DNA of 64,000 bases, taken from contig CALYDL010000007.1 in assembly GCA_944325145.1 (NCBI GenBank), positions 1 to 64,000 of the forward strand, given 5' to 3'. This stretch comes from Candidatus Gastranaerophilales bacterium. Lineage in GTDB: Bacteria; Cyanobacteriota; Vampirovibrionia; Gastranaerophilales; Gastranaerophilaceae. The notes below the pieces were generated by a model. It was not told the origin of the DNA, did not search any database, and saw nothing but the letters and a program-made list of their open reading frames with translations. Shown piece after piece: positions 18,234 through 26,576 of the stretch. Positions within the stretch are counted from its first letter, which is position 1. The number at the start of each line of letters is the position of its first letter. The translations under genes were made by a program, and so were the position numbers.

Positions 18234-19511
18234 ATGGTTGAAATTAAACCTTTAAATGCAATTGTATATAACCAAGAAATTGTTGATATGGATAAAGTTA
18301 TTGCACCGCCTTATGATGTTATAACATCTGATTATTGCGACAAATTATATGAAAGAGACCCCTTTAACATTGTAAGGTTAATTTTAACCAAAGGCGAAAA
18401 CAGATACGCTGACGCTAAAAAAACTTATGATGAATGGTTAAAAGAAGGCGTTTTAATTAAAACCAAAAACCCCGTAATTTTATATATAATTCAAAAATAC
18501 ACAACAGATTCAGGAAGAGTTGTTGAAAGAAAAGGTTTTATTGCAAGAAACAAAATTGAAAGTTTTGAAACTAAAAAAATTCTTCCCCACGAATATACAA
18601 TGGGCGGCCCAAAAGAAGACAGGCTTAAATTAACAAGGGCAGTTAACGCCAATTTATCTCAAATTTTTATGGTATATCAAGACCCAACAATGACAATTGA
18701 AAATTTAATTGCACCAAAGTATATAAACAATAAAAAACCTTTTATTGATGTTAAAGACGATAACGGTGTTCAAAACATTGTTTATTTAATTGAAGATGAA
18801 AAAGATATAGCATTAATTCAAAGAACATTGGAAGATAAAACATTATTAATTGCAGACGGCCACCACAGATATGAAACAGCAATGAACTATTCAAAAGAAT
18901 CAACTGACCCTGAAGCAAAATATGTTATGAGCTATTTTACAAATTCTGAAGATGACAACTTAATTATCTTTCCAACTCATAGAATTATCACAAAAGATAT
19001 TGATACAAAAGCTATTATGGCTTCCGTTGAAAAATATTATGATATTACAAGGCTTCCTTTTGATGCTTTCAACAAAATTCAAATTAAAAAACAATTTTTG
19101 GATGAAATTGAAGAATCAAACAAAACAAGAATTACAACAGGGCTTTATTTAAAAAATGATAATTCCTTCTATATTTTAAAATTAAAAGACGGTATGACAA
19201 ATTTAATTGATGCGCCTGAAGTTTTAAAGAAACTGGATTTGCTTGTTCTTCAAGAATTAATTATCACAAAAGAATTAAAATATACAAAAGAAGAACAAAT
19301 GGCACAAGTTGGCATTAAATATATTAAACAAGAATACGAAGCATTTGATGCCATAGACAAAGGCAAGGCACAAGCAAGCTTTATTATGGCATATCCAAAA
19401 ATGAAAGATATTAAAGACGTTTCAAAAGAAGGTTACAGAATGCCTCAAAAATCAACTTATTTCTATCCAAAACTTTTATCCGGCATTGTAATCAACCCGC
19501 TTCATAAATAA
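18234..19511 (+). CDS. DUF1015 family protein
   Basis: This 425-residue protein matches DUF1015: N-terminal IKPLNAIVYN, then DKVIAPPYDVI at 21-31, DPFNIVRLILTKGE, and the highly conserved ADGHHRYETA near 210. The biochemical role of the family is not established. AAAGGAG sits at good distance from the ATG. It heads a tightly packed operon with a debranching enzyme, a peptidase and a transporter; the next gene starts within its stop codon (TAATG). Confidence 0.9.
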   Translation: MVEIKPLNAIVYNQEIVDMDKVIAPPYDVITSDYCDKLYERDPFNIVRLILTKGENRYADAKKTYDEWLKEGVLIKTKNPVILYIIQKYTTDSGRVVERKGFIARNKIESFETKKILPHEYTMGGPKEDRLKLTRAVNANLSQIFMVYQDPTMTIENLIAPKYINNKKPFIDVKDDNGVQNIVYLIEDEKDIALIQRTLEDKTLLIADGHHRYETAMNYSKESTDPEAKYVMSYFTNSEDDNLIIFPTHRIITKDIDTKAIMASVEKYYDITRLPFDAFNKIQIKKQFLDEIEESNKTRITTGLYLKNDNSFYILKLKDGMTNLIDAPEVLKKLDLLVLQELIITKELKYTKEEQMAQVGIKYIKQEYEAFDAIDKGKAQASFIMAYPKMKDIKDVSKEGYRMPQKSTYFYPKLLSGIVINPLHK

Positions 19512-21634
19512 TGAGAAAAAAATTCTTAACAAATTCAAATATAAAATATGGTGCAAGCTTTAACAAAAAAAGAAAAACAATAGAGTTTAAGCTTGCATCA
19601 GATAGTGCCCAAAATGTTGTTTTGTGCGTTTTTAAAAACCCTGTTGGCGATATTCCTTTTTTTGAAATCGAAATGGAAAAAGAAGAGAACCTGTTTAGGG
19701 TTTCTGTTCCCATTAAAAAACTTCTTAAAAAAAGAAATGTTTTTTATTACGGTTACAGAATTTTTGGCGCTAACTTTAAAAAACAACAAGGGTATTTTGC
19801 AGGGTCTGACATTAGATATATTTCAAAATTAGACAACGAAGGCAACCGTTTTAACCCAAACAAACTTGCATATGACCCATATTCTCTTGAATTGTCGCAC
19901 CTGCATTCATCAGTTTCAACAAATCTTGAACCTTTTAGGTCGGGCGAGAAAAATTTTTTATCCGATAATTCAAAAATTGCGCCAAAATCCGTTTTCAAAA
20001 TTATAAAAGAACAAAAAATTTATAAAACAACGGAAAGAAGCCTAAAAGATGAAATTATAGGGGAAGTTCACCTTAAGGATTTAACAAGATTGTTAAAAAT
20101 GAAAGAAAAAGGAACGTATAAAGGTGCCTCTAAGTTTGTTAAAGAAATTAAAAAAACAGGCGTTACCATGGTTGAATTTCTGCCCCTTCAAGAGTTTGAT
20201 TCAAATATAGATAACGGCAACCATTGGGGATATATGCCCCTAAATTATTTTGCAATTAAAAAATCTTATTCAACAAATAAAAACCCAATAGAGGCCTTAT
20301 ATGAATTTAGAAATTTAATTAACGAATTTCACAAAAACGACATAAAAGTTTGTATGGATGTTGTTTATAACCATACAGGCGAAGGCAGAACATTTGGCGA
20401 TAATGAAGACGCCGCCTTATTTTCATACAGCCTGATTGATAACAACAGCTATTATAAACTTGCCCAAAATGCCCACTATACAAACCATTCAGGCTGCGGG
20501 AACGACCTTAACACTTTAAACAAACTAACGGAAGATTTAATCGTTGAATCTTTGAAATTTTGGATAAACCAAGGGGTAGATGCTTTTCGTTTTGATTTGG
20601 CTGTTTGCCTTATGGATACATCAACTTCAGGGTATGCAATGTATGATAAACATGGCGGTATTTTAAAAAATTTAAAAGAAAATTTGGAAAAATCGGGCCA
20701 TAAAATTTTAGAACCTGATGAAAAAGGCGATGGGGTTTATTTAATAGCTGAACCTTGGATGTGCTCGGGCGCCAACTGTTATCAATTGGGAAATTTTCCT
20801 TCACATTTTGCAGAATGGAACGATGTTACAAGAGATACAATAAGGGCAATATCAATTCGCCCTGAAAATGTTAACCCAAAGGCCATGAGAAATGTTATTG
20901 AAGGGCAGCCGGATAAATTTCAAAATAGATTAAGAAGCATAAACTATGTTTGTTCCCACGATGGCTTTTCTTTGTTTGACCTGAATAATTATGATGCCCC
21001 AAACCCCGAAACAAAAGGCGGTTTTAGAGGCGAAATGTGCTCAAGCTATAAAGGCGACATTAAAGAACAAGACAATGAAATAAAAAAACAAATATTAACT
21101 TTAATGGTATCTTACGGCGTTCCAATGCTTCAATTTGGGGATATTTTCCTGCACTCAAAAGAAGGCAACAACAACAGCTACAACTTAGACAATAAAATAA
21201 ACAGAATTAACTATAAATTAGACAAAAGAAAAAATGATTTATCGCATTATATAAAAGAATTAATTAAATTCAGAAAAGAAAATAAAATTTTTACAGATGT
21301 TAATTACAACAAAAAAATTTCATATTATTACCCAAACGGGCTTAATATAAGCGAATATGACGATTCCTATTGGAAAAACAACCGTTCCGGAATTATTTGT
21401 TTTAAAATTACAGGGGAAGAATTCAACTATTACGTTGCAATTTCAAAAGATAAAAACCCTATTAAAATAATTCTTCCAAAAAACATTGAAGATAAAAAAT
21501 GGCATTTAATTGCAGATACAAAAGAAAACTATATAAACCAAAAAGGCAAAATTTTTAGCGGTGAATATTACGAACTAAAGCCTTTGACAGCGTGTATTTT
21601 TATGGAAAAGGGAGTTAAAAAGCTATGGAATTAA
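19511..21634 (+). CDS. GH13 glycogen/starch debranching-type enzyme
   Basis: This 707-residue protein has an N-terminal CBM48-like beta domain followed by an alpha-amylase (GH13) barrel of isoamylase/GlgX type. Catalytic positions are visible: Asp362 in DAFRFDLAV (nucleophile), Glu414 in LIAEPWM (acid/base), Asp484 in CSHDGFS, plus region I DVVYNHTGEG (283-292). It should hydrolyse alpha-1,6 branches of glycogen or dietary starch. No secretion signal is present, so it acts on cytoplasmic glycan. No other glycogen genes are adjacent. Overlaps the next gene by 10 nt. Confidence 0.88.
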   Translation: MRKKFLTNSNIKYGASFNKKRKTIEFKLASDSAQNVVLCVFKNPVGDIPFFEIEMEKEENLFRVSVPIKKLLKKRNVFYYGYRIFGANFKKQQGYFAGSDIRYISKLDNEGNRFNPNKLAYDPYSLELSHLHSSVSTNLEPFRSGEKNFLSDNSKIAPKSVFKIIKEQKIYKTTERSLKDEIIGEVHLKDLTRLLKMKEKGTYKGASKFVKEIKKTGVTMVEFLPLQEFDSNIDNGNHWGYMPLNYFAIKKSYSTNKNPIEALYEFRNLINEFHKNDIKVCMDVVYNHTGEGRTFGDNEDAALFSYSLIDNNSYYKLAQNAHYTNHSGCGNDLNTLNKLTEDLIVESLKFWINQGVDAFRFDLAVCLMDTSTSGYAMYDKHGGILKNLKENLEKSGHKILEPDEKGDGVYLIAEPWMCSGANCYQLGNFPSHFAEWNDVTRDTIRAISIRPENVNPKAMRNVIEGQPDKFQNRLRSINYVCSHDGFSLFDLNNYDAPNPETKGGFRGEMCSSYKGDIKEQDNEIKKQILTLMVSYGVPMLQFGDIFLHSKEGNNNSYNLDNKINRINYKLDKRKNDLSHYIKELIKFRKENKIFTDVNYNKKISYYYPNGLNISEYDDSYWKNNRSGIICFKITGEEFNYYVAISKDKNPIKIILPKNIEDKKWHLIADTKENYINQKGKIFSGEYYELKPLTACIFMEKGVKKLWN

Positions 21635-22836
21635 TTGAAATTTTTGAAACATTGGTTAAAATTCCTTCACCTTCATTATCGGAAGACAAAGTGGCAGATA
21701 AAATTATTGAAATTTTAACAACCAATAATATAGAAGCCAAAAAAGACAAAACAGGAAATGTTATAGCAAAAATAAAAGGAAATAACCCTTTAAAAAAACC
21801 TTTAATTCTATCAGCTCATATGGATGTTGTGGGAGATGATTCACCCATAAATATTGTTCACAATGGAAACATTATTGAAACAGACAAAAAAAGAACTCTT
21901 GGCGCAGATGACAAAGCGGGCGTTGCTGCCGCAATTAAACTGGCACTTGAATTTAACAATTCAAATATTGATAATGGCGGCCTGGAACTTGTTTTTACAA
22001 GAGATGAAGAACAAAATATGACAGGCATAAACGGGGTTCAATTCAATGAACTTGAAGGCGAAGATATTCTTGTTTTAGATTCTGATAAATTAGGAAATTT
22101 TGAAATTTCAGGTGCAGGCTATACAAAATTAACTGTTGAAGTTTTAGCACCAAAAGGCGGCCATTCGGGGCTTGATATAGGTGATGGTTCAAGAGTAAAC
22201 GCTGCAAAATTAACGGCAGAATTAGCAAACCTTATTCCTCAAGGCGTTTATAAACAAAGCGATGAACTTGGGGTTATAACATCAATAAATTTAGGCTCAA
22301 TTGTAGCAGGTGCAGTTGATAATTCAATTTATAGAGCAGTGAATGAAAAAATTGAAAGGTCAAAAGCTGCAAAGTTTGTTTGCCATAATTCCATGACAAA
22401 CCTTATAAACACAACTGGCTACATTAATTATTCAATAAGAAGTTCAAACAAAAATTTTGAAAATGAACTTATAGCAGAAATTCAAAATATAATTAATGAA
22501 TTTAACGAAAAATATAAAGGGCTTGCTGAAGCAAAAATTAATGTTGAATGTCATCTTCCCATTTTTGAAAAAGCAGATAATGAAAAAGCAATTCAAAACG
22601 CAGAAGCTGCCGCAAAAAATTCAGATGTTAATTTAACAATAAGAAGTTTTCACGCAGGAGCAGAAACTCACATTTATGCAAATAAATTTAATAAAAACAA
22701 TGTTAAATTCCGCCCTGTTTTAGTTGGTATCGCAGATGTTTTCAATATGCATTCATATGATGAAAAAATAGATGTTGAAACATACAAAAAAGGCTATAAT
22801 TTTATTAAGAACTTTTTTATAGAGTATAACAAATGA
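21625..22836 (+). CDS. M20-family metallopeptidase (PepT-like)
   Basis: This 403-residue zinc peptidase has two-metal site residues: His65/Asp67 in SAHMDVVG, Asp95 in TLGADDKAG (bridging), Glu128/Glu129 in TRDEEQN, Asp in VLDSDKLG, and a late His in HAGAETHIYA. The central region with GGHSGLDIGDGSR is the dimerisation lid. It probably cleaves short peptides in the cytoplasm. It lies between the debranching enzyme and an EamA transporter, overlapping both. Confidence 0.87.
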   Translation: MELIEIFETLVKIPSPSLSEDKVADKIIEILTTNNIEAKKDKTGNVIAKIKGNNPLKKPLILSAHMDVVGDDSPINIVHNGNIIETDKKRTLGADDKAGVAAAIKLALEFNNSNIDNGGLELVFTRDEEQNMTGINGVQFNELEGEDILVLDSDKLGNFEISGAGYTKLTVEVLAPKGGHSGLDIGDGSRVNAAKLTAELANLIPQGVYKQSDELGVITSINLGSIVAGAVDNSIYRAVNEKIERSKAAKFVCHNSMTNLINTTGYINYSIRSSNKNFENELIAEIQNIINEFNEKYKGLAEAKINVECHLPIFEKADNEKAIQNAEAAAKNSDVNLTIRSFHAGAETHIYANKFNKNNVKFRPVLVGIADVFNMHSYDEKIDVETYKKGYNFIKNFFIEYNK

Positions 22837-23756
22837 AAATAAGCTTTTATAAAACAAGAGCAAATTTAATGCTTCTTTTAACCGCATTTATATGGGGTGT
22901 TACTTTTGTTTTTCAAAAAACAGCAATGGATGTTTTGGGGCCCTTTACCTTTAACGGAGTAAGGTGCTTAGTTGGTGCTTTTTCATTATTTATAATAAGC
23001 CTGTTTTTTAAATCAAAACATAATGTTAAATATAAAAAACGCCACCTTGTTGAAGGCGGTGCAGTTGCAGGCATTATTTTATTTTTGGCAACCACCTTGC
23101 AACAAGTTGGCATTGTAACTTCAAGCGCAGGCAAAGCAGGGTTTATAACTTCTTTGTATATTGTCATGGTGCCGATTTTTTCTTTAATTTCAGGCAAAAA
23201 AGTCGGCAGGTCTGTTTGGCTTGGCGTTTTATTGGCACTTATAGGGCTTTATTTATTGTGCGTTAAAGGCGGAATATACATTGAAAAGGGCGATTTAATC
23301 ATTCTTTTTTCTGCTGTCTTTTTTGCACTTCATATTATGTGCATTTCAAAATATTCCAAAAAAACAGATGCAATAAAATTATCCTGCGTTCAATTTTTAT
23401 TTGCAGGGGTTTTTGCTTCGATTTTGGGGCTTATGTTTGAAACCATTCAAATATCAAGCATTTTAACTTGTTCAAAAGAAATTTTTTACACAGGTGTTTT
23501 ATCTTGTGCAATTGCTTTCACTTTACAAATTGGGGCACAAAAACACGCAAAGCCTTATGTTGCTTCATTAATTTTAAGTTTAGAATCTGTTTTTGCCGTT
23601 ATGGCAGGGTATTTTATATTAAATGAAATTTTAACCGTGAAAGAAATTTTAGGCTGTATTTTTATGTTTTTGGCAGTATATGTTGCGCAATATGTTAAAA
23701 AACCGGTTTACGGTCGTGTAACAATTCTTAATAAAACAGAAGACCATGAGCAATAA
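22833..23756 (+). CDS. EamA/DMT family transporter
   Basis: This 307-residue integral membrane protein has about ten hydrophobic segments arranged as two EamA repeats: the first starts LMLLLTAFIWGVTFVFQKTA and the second around residue 150 (GDLIILFSAVFFALHIM). Members export or import small metabolites; the substrate is not predictable. The start codon overlaps the peptidase stop (ATGA), so it is translationally coupled. Confidence 0.9.
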   Translation: MKISFYKTRANLMLLLTAFIWGVTFVFQKTAMDVLGPFTFNGVRCLVGAFSLFIISLFFKSKHNVKYKKRHLVEGGAVAGIILFLATTLQQVGIVTSSAGKAGFITSLYIVMVPIFSLISGKKVGRSVWLGVLLALIGLYLLCVKGGIYIEKGDLIILFSAVFFALHIMCISKYSKKTDAIKLSCVQFLFAGVFASILGLMFETIQISSILTCSKEIFYTGVLSCAIAFTLQIGAQKHAKPYVASLILSLESVFAVMAGYFILNEILTVKEILGCIFMFLAVYVAQYVKKPVYGRVTILNKTEDHEQ

Positions 23757-23820
23757 TTGAATTCAACTTTTCTTTATTAAGGTAAGAAGTGAATTAATAT
23801 ACGGAAAGGTTGGAATTATT

Positions 23821-24321
23821 ATGTCTATTGATGGAGTTAAAGCAGGCGCATGTGCAGGTGCAAAAACAGGCCAAACAATTGCTGAAAAAATTGGCGACAA
23901 TAAAGGGAAATTATTAGCAGCAGCAGTTGCCCCCGGAGTTCTTACAGCAGGCATTGTAGCTGATAAATGGGAAAAAGCCGATGAAAACGCAAAAGAAGGC
24001 GTTAAAATGGCAGCCGTTATTGGCACTTTAATTGCAGGTGCAGCATTTTTAACAGGTAAAGCAAACGGGCAAAAAGGCGTTAAAGCATTAACAGAAGGTG
24101 CTAAAACCCTTTGGAAACCAATTAAAGAAGGTTTTAACAAAGTAAAAGGCGAATTAAAAACCACAATAGCTGATAAAGCAGGCAAGCTTAAAAAAGGTGC
24201 CGAAAAGTTAAGCGCAAATGCCAAAGAAAAAGGCAGCAAATTATATGGTGCAGCAAAAGAACATGTAGGAGCAGCTACCAAAAAAGTTCAAACAACTTTT
24301 AAAAAAACTACCGAAGCATAA
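23821..24321 (+). CDS. Ala/Lys/Gly-rich hypothetical protein
   Basis: The 166 residues have two short Gly/Ala hydrophobic stretches (AAAVAPGVLTAGIVA at 33-47 and MAAVIGTLIAGAAFL near 63-77). A long Lys/Ala amphipathic tail follows (KGAEKLSANAKEKGSKLYGA), similar in style to apolipoprotein- or LEA-like helices. GGAAAGG precedes the ATG. It is probably membrane-associated; no family recognised. It resembles its downstream neighbour in composition. Confidence 0.7.
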   Translation: MSIDGVKAGACAGAKTGQTIAEKIGDNKGKLLAAAVAPGVLTAGIVADKWEKADENAKEGVKMAAVIGTLIAGAAFLTGKANGQKGVKALTEGAKTLWKPIKEGFNKVKGELKTTIADKAGKLKKGAEKLSANAKEKGSKLYGAAKEHVGAATKKVQTTFKKTTEA

Positions 24322-24337
24322 AAACAATAACAACACT

Positions 24338-24375
24338 AAAGCTCCCTTAAGATAAATTCTTTTGGGGGCTTTTTT
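24338..24375 (+). terminator. Terminator
   Basis: AAGCTCCC pairs with GGGGGCTT (one G-T pair) and is followed by TTTTTT. Confidence 0.75.
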
Positions 24376-24568
24376 ACGGGCCTCATTTTGGTTGCAAAAC
24401 AAAATTTTTTAATTTATAATTAAGAAGTTAGGTAAGAGAAATAAAAATGTAAATATTTGTAAACAACACTTTAACATGATGGCAATATTTTTTATTCATA
24501 GTGTTTAAGTAGTTGTAACAAGTAAAAGATTGTTAGATGTAAATATAAATAAGAAGGGGAACTAAACT

Positions 24569-24901
24569 ATGAATCCTGTACAAAGTTTTAAAGAAGCACC
24601 AACCGCAGCAAAAGTTGCAACAGTAGCAGGCGCAGCTGCAGCAGTTGGCAGTGTTGTTTATGCAGCTAAACACGGCAAAGTTGCAGACACATTTGAAGGT
24701 GGCGCTGTTAAAAAAGCAGGTGCCGTTCTTAAGGATGGCTACCAACAATTAGGCACTAAAATTGCCACAAAAGCTACAGAAGCTTGGGGCACGGTAAAAG
24801 AAAAAACAATCGAAGCAAAAGATTGGGTTGTTTCAAAATTACCAAAAGCTAAAGAACAAGCTGCTGAAGCAGCAGAAGATGCTGCTGAAGCTATCCAATA
24901 A
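24569..24901 (+). CDS. Small Ala-rich hypothetical protein
   Basis: The 110 residues have an N-terminal hydrophobic Ala/Val segment (KVATVAGAAAAVGSVVYAA, 15-33), then an amphipathic Lys/Ala/Glu region ending EAAEDAAEAIQ. AAGAAGGGG lies upstream of the ATG. Composition and layout resemble 23821-24321. Single gene between two terminators. Function unknown. Confidence 0.72.
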   Translation: MNPVQSFKEAPTAAKVATVAGAAAAVGSVVYAAKHGKVADTFEGGAVKKAGAVLKDGYQQLGTKIATKATEAWGTVKEKTIEAKDWVVSKLPKAKEQAAEAAEDAAEAIQ

Positions 24902-24929
24902 GTTTAGTTTCATATAATATAAAATAAAA

Positions 24930-24958
24930 AACTCCCTTATACCATAAGGGAGTTTTTC
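24930..24958 (+). terminator. Terminator
   Basis: AACTCCCTTAT/ATAAGGGAGTT with a 3-nt loop followed by TTT. Confidence 0.9.
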
Positions 24959-24980
24959 TAGTACATATTGGCTATTTTAT

Positions 24981-25009
24981 TTGACAAACGCAGCTCAAAA
25001 TTATACAAT
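24981..25009 (+). promoter_or_regulatory. Consensus promoter in intergenic region
   Basis: TTGACA (24981-24986), exactly 17 bp, TACAAT (25004-25009), with no gene start downstream on the plus strand. Confidence 0.7.
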
Positions 25010-25015
25010 GGTTGC

Positions 25016-25118
25016 AATTTAATTCTTTTAAAGCGTCGTAAGCGAATTGAAATGCAACCTTAATTAAATTTTTACCGGTTCAAAATAAAAACCCGAGCGT
25101 TTAACTCGGGTAATTTTT
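25016..25118 (+). ncRNA. Candidate intergenic small RNA
   Basis: About 100 nt from the predicted start to a hairpin (ACCCGAG/CTCGGGT, 25091-25111) followed by AATTTTT. An imperfect inverted repeat (GGTTGCAATTTAATTC against GAATTGAAATGCAACC, 25010-25059) straddles the start site and would fold the 5' half. No ORF is visible. It could instead be a palindromic element that happens to carry a promoter. Confidence 0.5.
25091..25111. terminator. Bidirectional terminator
   Basis: ACCCGAG/CTCGGGT; on the minus strand it is followed by TTTTTATTTT and ends the 25159-25635 gene, on the plus strand by AATTTTT. Confidence 0.8.
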
Positions 25119-25158
25119 GGACTTAATAGAATAATGAAGTGGAGTAGATAGAGAAATA

Positions 25159-25635
25159 TTATGCTTCCTTTTTATCTGCCTTTGATGAGAATTCGCCGAA
25201 ATAAAAAGGGTTAGAATCTTTTTTATCTTTGTTTGTTTCAAAAACATTGATTAAGTTTGCAACATCTTCTGTTTTTGAAACAAATTCAAATTCATGGCTT
25301 GTTGTATCGATTGTCATTTTGCCGCCAACTTTTTCTGAAACTTGGCTTGAATATAATTGTTGAGCTGCAAAAGAATTAAGTGTTTGAACAGCGTTTAAGT
25401 TCATTTTATTATCGAGCATGCCTGCATTTGTCATGGCAATTTGTCTTTGAACGTTAATATCTGTTTTGTTTGAATATAAATCAACGCCTAAAGTTGCTCT
25501 TGTAAATCTTGTTAAATCTTGTTTTTGAATATCAACGGTTTTTTTAGAAAGTGCACTGAATAAATCATTGGAGAGTTTCGCTGCACTTGTAGCGTCGATA
25601 AAATTATTATTGCTGTTAAGTCCGTTGATGTTCAT
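25159..25635 (-). CDS. Hypothetical protein
   Basis: The 158 residues start MNINGLNSNNNFIDATS. No signal peptide or membrane segment; mostly helical, polar, with Asn/Ser/Lys-rich ends. AAGGAG lies upstream of the ATG and a strong terminator downstream. Standalone gene divergent from the pyr operon. No family recognised. Confidence 0.7.
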   Translation of the reverse strand: MNINGLNSNNNFIDATSAAKLSNDLFSALSKKTVDIQKQDLTRFTRATLGVDLYSNKTDINVQRQIAMTNAGMLDNKMNLNAVQTLNSFAAQQLYSSQVSEKVGGKMTIDTTSHEFEFVSKTEDVANLINVFETNKDKKDSNPFYFGEFSSKADKKEA

Positions 25636-25728
25636 TTTATCTCCATTCTCCTTATGTAAAAGTTATCGGCATATTAAATTTCAACTTTATAATTTATAGG
25701 TTTTTTGTAACAATTGTTTACAGAAAAC

Positions 25729-25757
25729 TTTAAATTTGAATTTGTGAATTGTATAAT
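25729..25757 (+). promoter_or_regulatory. Putative pyr operon promoter
   Basis: TTTAAA (25729-25734), 17 bp, TATAAT (25752-25757). Transcription would begin near 25764, giving a leader of about 105 nt ahead of pyrK. Confidence 0.6.
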
Positions 25758-25782
25758 CAAAAAAACAGTTGAAGGTAGTTTA

Positions 25783-25821
25783 ATGAACATAAAGTTTAAA
25801 CTGGAAGTGAATATAAATTAA
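25783..25821 (+). CDS. Putative 12-residue pyr leader peptide
   Basis: ATG at 25783 reads MNIKFKLEVNIN and stops at 25819-25821. GAAGG lies 7 nt upstream. The stop codon touches the first base of the terminator stem, so a ribosome finishing this peptide would cover the 5' arm of the hairpin. This is the geometry of the enterobacterial pyrBI attenuator, where coupled translation under low UTP prevents termination. Confidence 0.5.
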   Translation: MNIKFKLEVNIN

Positions 25822-25853
25822 AAGGGAAAGGCATTCTTGTCTTTCCCTTTTTT
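25821..25853 (+). terminator. Attenuator-type terminator ahead of pyrK
   Basis: The stem AAAGGGAAAG/CTTTCCCTTT is perfect over 10 bp with a 10-nt loop, and a run of six T. It ends 16 nt before the pyrK start, so read-through is required for operon expression unless a second promoter exists. No PyrR binding-loop consensus was recognised. Confidence 0.8.
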
Positions 25854-25868
25854 ATAGATAAGAAAATT

Positions 25869-26576
25869 ATGAAAAAGAATCATATTGGAAAAATTGAATA
25901 TAATAAAGAAATTGCAAAAGATACATATAAATTAGTAATTTCTTCCGATGTTAAAGAGATAAAGGCAGGGCAATTTATTTCAATTTATTGTGAAAATAAA
26001 ACCCTAAGGCGCCCTTTTAGTGTTGCCGATTTCAAAGATGGCGACATAACGGTTTTGTATAAATTAAAAGGCGATGGAACACATTATATAAAAAATTTAA
26101 ATGAAAATGACAAAATAGATTTCCTTGCACCATTGGGAAATACATTTAATTTTGAAAATGTTAATTCAGCCCTTTTAATTGGAGCCGGAATTGGCATTGC
26201 GCCAATGCTTTTTTTGAAAAAAGAATTAGACAAAAATGGTATCAAAAACCACCTTATTTCAGGTTTTAAAGATGCTTTAGAAGTTGTTGAAGGGTCAAAC
26301 CAAGTAGTTATCGGCGGAAGCGTGTTAGACGAAATAGAAAATGCAGTAGAAAAAATAAAACCCGATATCATTTATTCTTGCGGCCCTTCAATTGTTTTAA
26401 AATTGGTTAGTGAATTTGGAATTAAAAACAACATTAAAACTCAAATAGCAATGGAAAAAGTTATGGCATGCGGAATTGGCGTTTGCAGAGGGTGCATAAT
26501 TGAGCTTAAAAACGGCAAAAATGCTTCTGTCTGTAAAGATGGGCCGGTTTTTTTAGGGGATGCGGTTCAATGGTAG
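25869..26576 (+). CDS. pyrK: Dihydroorotate dehydrogenase B, electron transfer subunit
   Basis: This 235-residue FAD and 2Fe-2S protein passes electrons from dihydroorotate oxidation to NAD+. Visible are RRPFSVADF (FAD binding, near 50), GAGIGIAPM (NAD site, about 103-111) and a C-terminal Cys cluster CGIGVCRGC plus a later VCKDGPVF (2Fe-2S). It is the first gene of the pyr operon, directly after the attenuator, and overlaps pyrD by 7 nt. No clear Shine-Dalgarno. Confidence 0.93.
   Translation: MKKNHIGKIEYNKEIAKDTYKLVISSDVKEIKAGQFISIYCENKTLRRPFSVADFKDGDITVLYKLKGDGTHYIKNLNENDKIDFLAPLGNTFNFENVNSALLIGAGIGIAPMLFLKKELDKNGIKNHLISGFKDALEVVEGSNQVVIGGSVLDEIENAVEKIKPDIIYSCGPSIVLKLVSEFGIKNNIKTQIAMEKVMACGIGVCRGCIIELKNGKNASVCKDGPVFLGDAVQW

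Noticed and set aside
25821-25868. PyrR-binding antiterminator
   Set aside because: No ARUCCnGnGAGGYU-like loop or alternative antiterminator stem was seen; the leader-peptide geometry explains the layout better.
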